Assembly: GCF_947623445.1 (NCBI RefSeq)
Contig: NC_135244.1
Location: 8,680,001-8,744,000, forward strand
Origin: Clavelina lepadiformis
Lineage: Eukaryota; Chordata; Ascidiacea; Aplousobranchia; Clavelinidae
DNA length: 64,000 nt
Reading direction: 5' to 3'
Numbering within the stretch: the first letter of the stretch is position 1; each line of letters opens with the position of its first letter. The position numbers and the translations under genes were made by a program. The notes below the pieces were generated by a model. The model was not told the DNA's origin, did not search any database, and saw nothing but the letters and a program-made list of their open reading frames with translations. This document shows positions 63,536-64,000 of the stretch, piece after piece.

Positions 63536-64000
63536 CTATAAGTCCTATATGCCTTGCATGTATGGGCGTTTGTCAAATCGTTTGGTGGGCCGCACAAAAT
63601 TGTTTGGCGGGCCGCATGCGGCCCGCGGGCCGCAGGTTCGTCACCTCTGGTTTAAAAGGACCTGTGTTAGGAATCTCTGACAATATGATGTTACATTTAT
63701 TTCCAAGTGAAATATTCACGCAGCTACACTGGGAAAACCAGATGCTGAAATATAATTCAATGGTCTATAGTTGAAATTGCCTATCGCGTATTTCTTTTAT
63801 GTTGATTATAAAATTGCTTTAAATTGCATTTTAAGCAATTTTCTGGGAGGAGGTTATGTGATGTACGGTGCATATTATACCACACAGATGGAAAATAATA
63901 TATACTTCCTGGTTTGAGAAATCTACTTTACGAAGCGTTGCGTTACGTGTCGCCTATGCATGACTTCCTGTGTATCGTTATAAATCGTGACGTGAGTTAT

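Larger units (their letters stand above)
62366..63649 (-). mobile_element. hAT element inside the LTR-type element, 8-bp target duplication
   Basis: Starts CAGTGGTGACGAACCCG; the end reads GGTTCGTCACCTCTG, its near reverse complement. Flanking 8-mers GTTTAAAA at 62358-62365 and 63650-63657 are identical. Subterminal GCGGGCCGC repeats on both sides. It carries a transposase C-terminal remnant (62618-62790), a family B repeat (62930-63040) and the end of another TIR element (63466-63535). Confidence 0.9.
61519..64000 (+). mobile_element. LTR-retrotransposon-like element, pol-less, running off the window
   Basis: The first 144 bases (61519-61662) recur at 63857-64000 in the same orientation with one mismatch (a G at 61592 is A in the second copy). 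Both copies start TGTGATGTACGG, typical of LTRs beginning TG. The second copy is immediately preceded by the purine-rich GGGAGGAGGTTA (63845-63856), placed like a polypurine tract. Between the repeats there is no gag, protease or pol, and about 1.3 kb is a later hAT insertion, so the element is non-autonomous or internally deleted. The end of the left LTR and the primer-binding site were not located. The right LTR continues past the window. Confidence 0.65.

Overview
The window is nuclear DNA from an animal with many short introns and AT-rich intergenic sequence. It is most likely a tunicate (ascidian). The strongest clue is the selenophosphate synthetase gene: one locus carries both a UGA (selenocysteine) first exon and an alternative glycine-coding 5' exon pair, an arrangement I associate with ascidians. 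The species cannot be named from the sequence.

All seven protein-coding genes I can support lie on the minus strand. In order along the window they are: a KMT2E/SETD5-type PHD-SET gene (1-14601, 3' end outside the window and first exon not found); selenophosphate synthetase (17864-23253); an RNF24/RNF122-type RING-H2 membrane protein (30201-32241, first exon not found); DDB1 (37332-45180, complete, 27 coding exons); NFKBIL1 (45658-46797, one exon); DRG2 (48677-49771, one exon); and RAB28 (55572-57358, complete, 7 coding exons). I built the spliced models by hand from GT-AG junctions, checking that phases agreed across neighbouring exons. They cover chromatin reading, selenium metabolism, ubiquitin ligation, translation-related GTPase function and vesicle or ciliary trafficking. 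I see no shared pathway.

The selenophosphate synthetase locus is the most interesting system here. The upstream first exon has an in-frame UGA in the active-site motif, the alternative exon pair replaces it with Gly, and both join the same downstream exons in the same phase. A SECIS-like hairpin lies in the presumed 3' UTR, and the reading frame extends about 92 codons beyond the usual C terminus through Gln-rich exons. A second notable feature is a U12-type AT-AC intron near the 3' end of DDB1.

The rest is intronic and intergenic DNA rich in transposable elements. It holds a 2.4-kb DNA transposon with a broken transposase inside a KMT2E intron that would otherwise be about 73 bp; several hAT elements with 8-bp target duplications, including a ZBED5-like one with another element nested in it; a MULE-like element with TIRs made of short repeats and a 9-bp duplication; tRNA-derived SINE pieces; a TIR family related across several sites; and, at the right edge, an LTR-type direct repeat with a polypurine tract, interrupted by another hAT element.
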